Assembly: GCF_047302285.1 (NCBI RefSeq)
Contig: NZ_CP154845.1
Location: 4,756,066-4,820,065 of the forward strand
Direction: 5' to 3'
Origin: Robertmurraya sp047302285
GTDB lineage: Bacteria; Bacillota; Bacilli; Bacillales; Cytobacillaceae
DNA: 64,000 nucleotides
In this document: piece by piece, positions 63,977 to 64,000 of the stretch
Position numbering within the stretch: position 1 is the stretch's first letter
How the letters are laid out: each line of letters starts with the position of its first letter
Notes under the pieces: model-generated
Seen by the model: only the letters and a program-made list of their open reading frames with translations
What the model was told of the DNA's origin: nothing
Databases searched by the model: none
Translations under genes and position numbers: made by a program

Positions 63977-64000
63977 ATTAGAAATACTATTTAAACAGCC

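Overview
The window is a chromosomal stretch from a low-GC Gram-positive bacterium of the Bacillaceae. It is read here in reverse: almost every gene lies on the minus strand. The evidence is gene order matching the early replichore of Bacillus subtilis (trnJ-like tRNA cluster, rRNA operon, ctsR-mcsA-mcsB-clpC-radA-disA-yacL-ispD-ispF-gltX-cysE-cysS-mrnC-rlmB-rae1-sigH-rpmG-secE-nusG-rplK ... rplM-rpsI), Bacillus-type ribosome binding sites, a cysteine T-box, a CtsR operator and close protein resemblance. I cannot name the species. It is not B. subtilis itself: there is no ybaC between tuf and rpsJ, radA is divergent, and a MarR/ABC module follows rpsI.

In transcription order (high to low coordinates): 63976-62812 holds nine tRNA genes (Val, Thr, Lys, Leu, Gly, Leu, Arg, Pro, Ala) with a stray 5' half of a tRNA-Lys. 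62788-57085 is a complete rRNA operon with promoter, 16S, tRNA-Ile, tRNA-Ala, 23S, 5S and terminator, and clear inverted-repeat processing stems around 16S and 23S. 57060-56400 is a non-coding array of tandem 52- and 53-bp hairpin repeats. 56123-51469 is the CtsR-controlled protein quality-control operon (ctsR, mcsA, mcsB, clpC). It is followed by radA, disA, the PIN-TRAM gene yacL, the isoprenoid genes ispD and ispF, and gltX. 44274-39924 carries a cysteine T-box and cysE, cysS, mrnC, rlmB and rae1. 39919-37867 holds sigH, rpmG, secE and nusG.

37766-26844 carries the L11/L1 and L10/L12 ribosomal protein units (the latter with an L10-type leader), a small methyltransferase, and rpoB and rpoC. 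26736-21889 is the str operon (L7Ae-like protein, rpsL, rpsG, fusA, tuf). 21604-6413 is the combined S10-spc-alpha ribosomal protein supercluster with secY, adk, map, a KOW protein, infA and rpoA. 5811-2506 holds the ECF transporter energizing module and truA. 2470-1434 is rplM-rpsI with its own promoter and terminator. 1417-1 is a MarR regulator with a palindromic operator and the start of an ABC exporter that runs off the window.

Most of the window is core translation, transcription and proteostasis machinery. The unusual parts are intergenic: the hairpin repeat array upstream of ctsR, a dispersed repeat inserted into the cysE leader, a likely Rho-loading C-rich tract between the str and S10 operons, a GC-rich insertion in the pre-23S leader, the tRNA fragment, and several strong hairpins inside operons (rpoB/rpoC, secE/nusG, yacL/ispD, clpC/radA). 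Among proteins, the RadA homologue stands out as atypical for a Bacillus.
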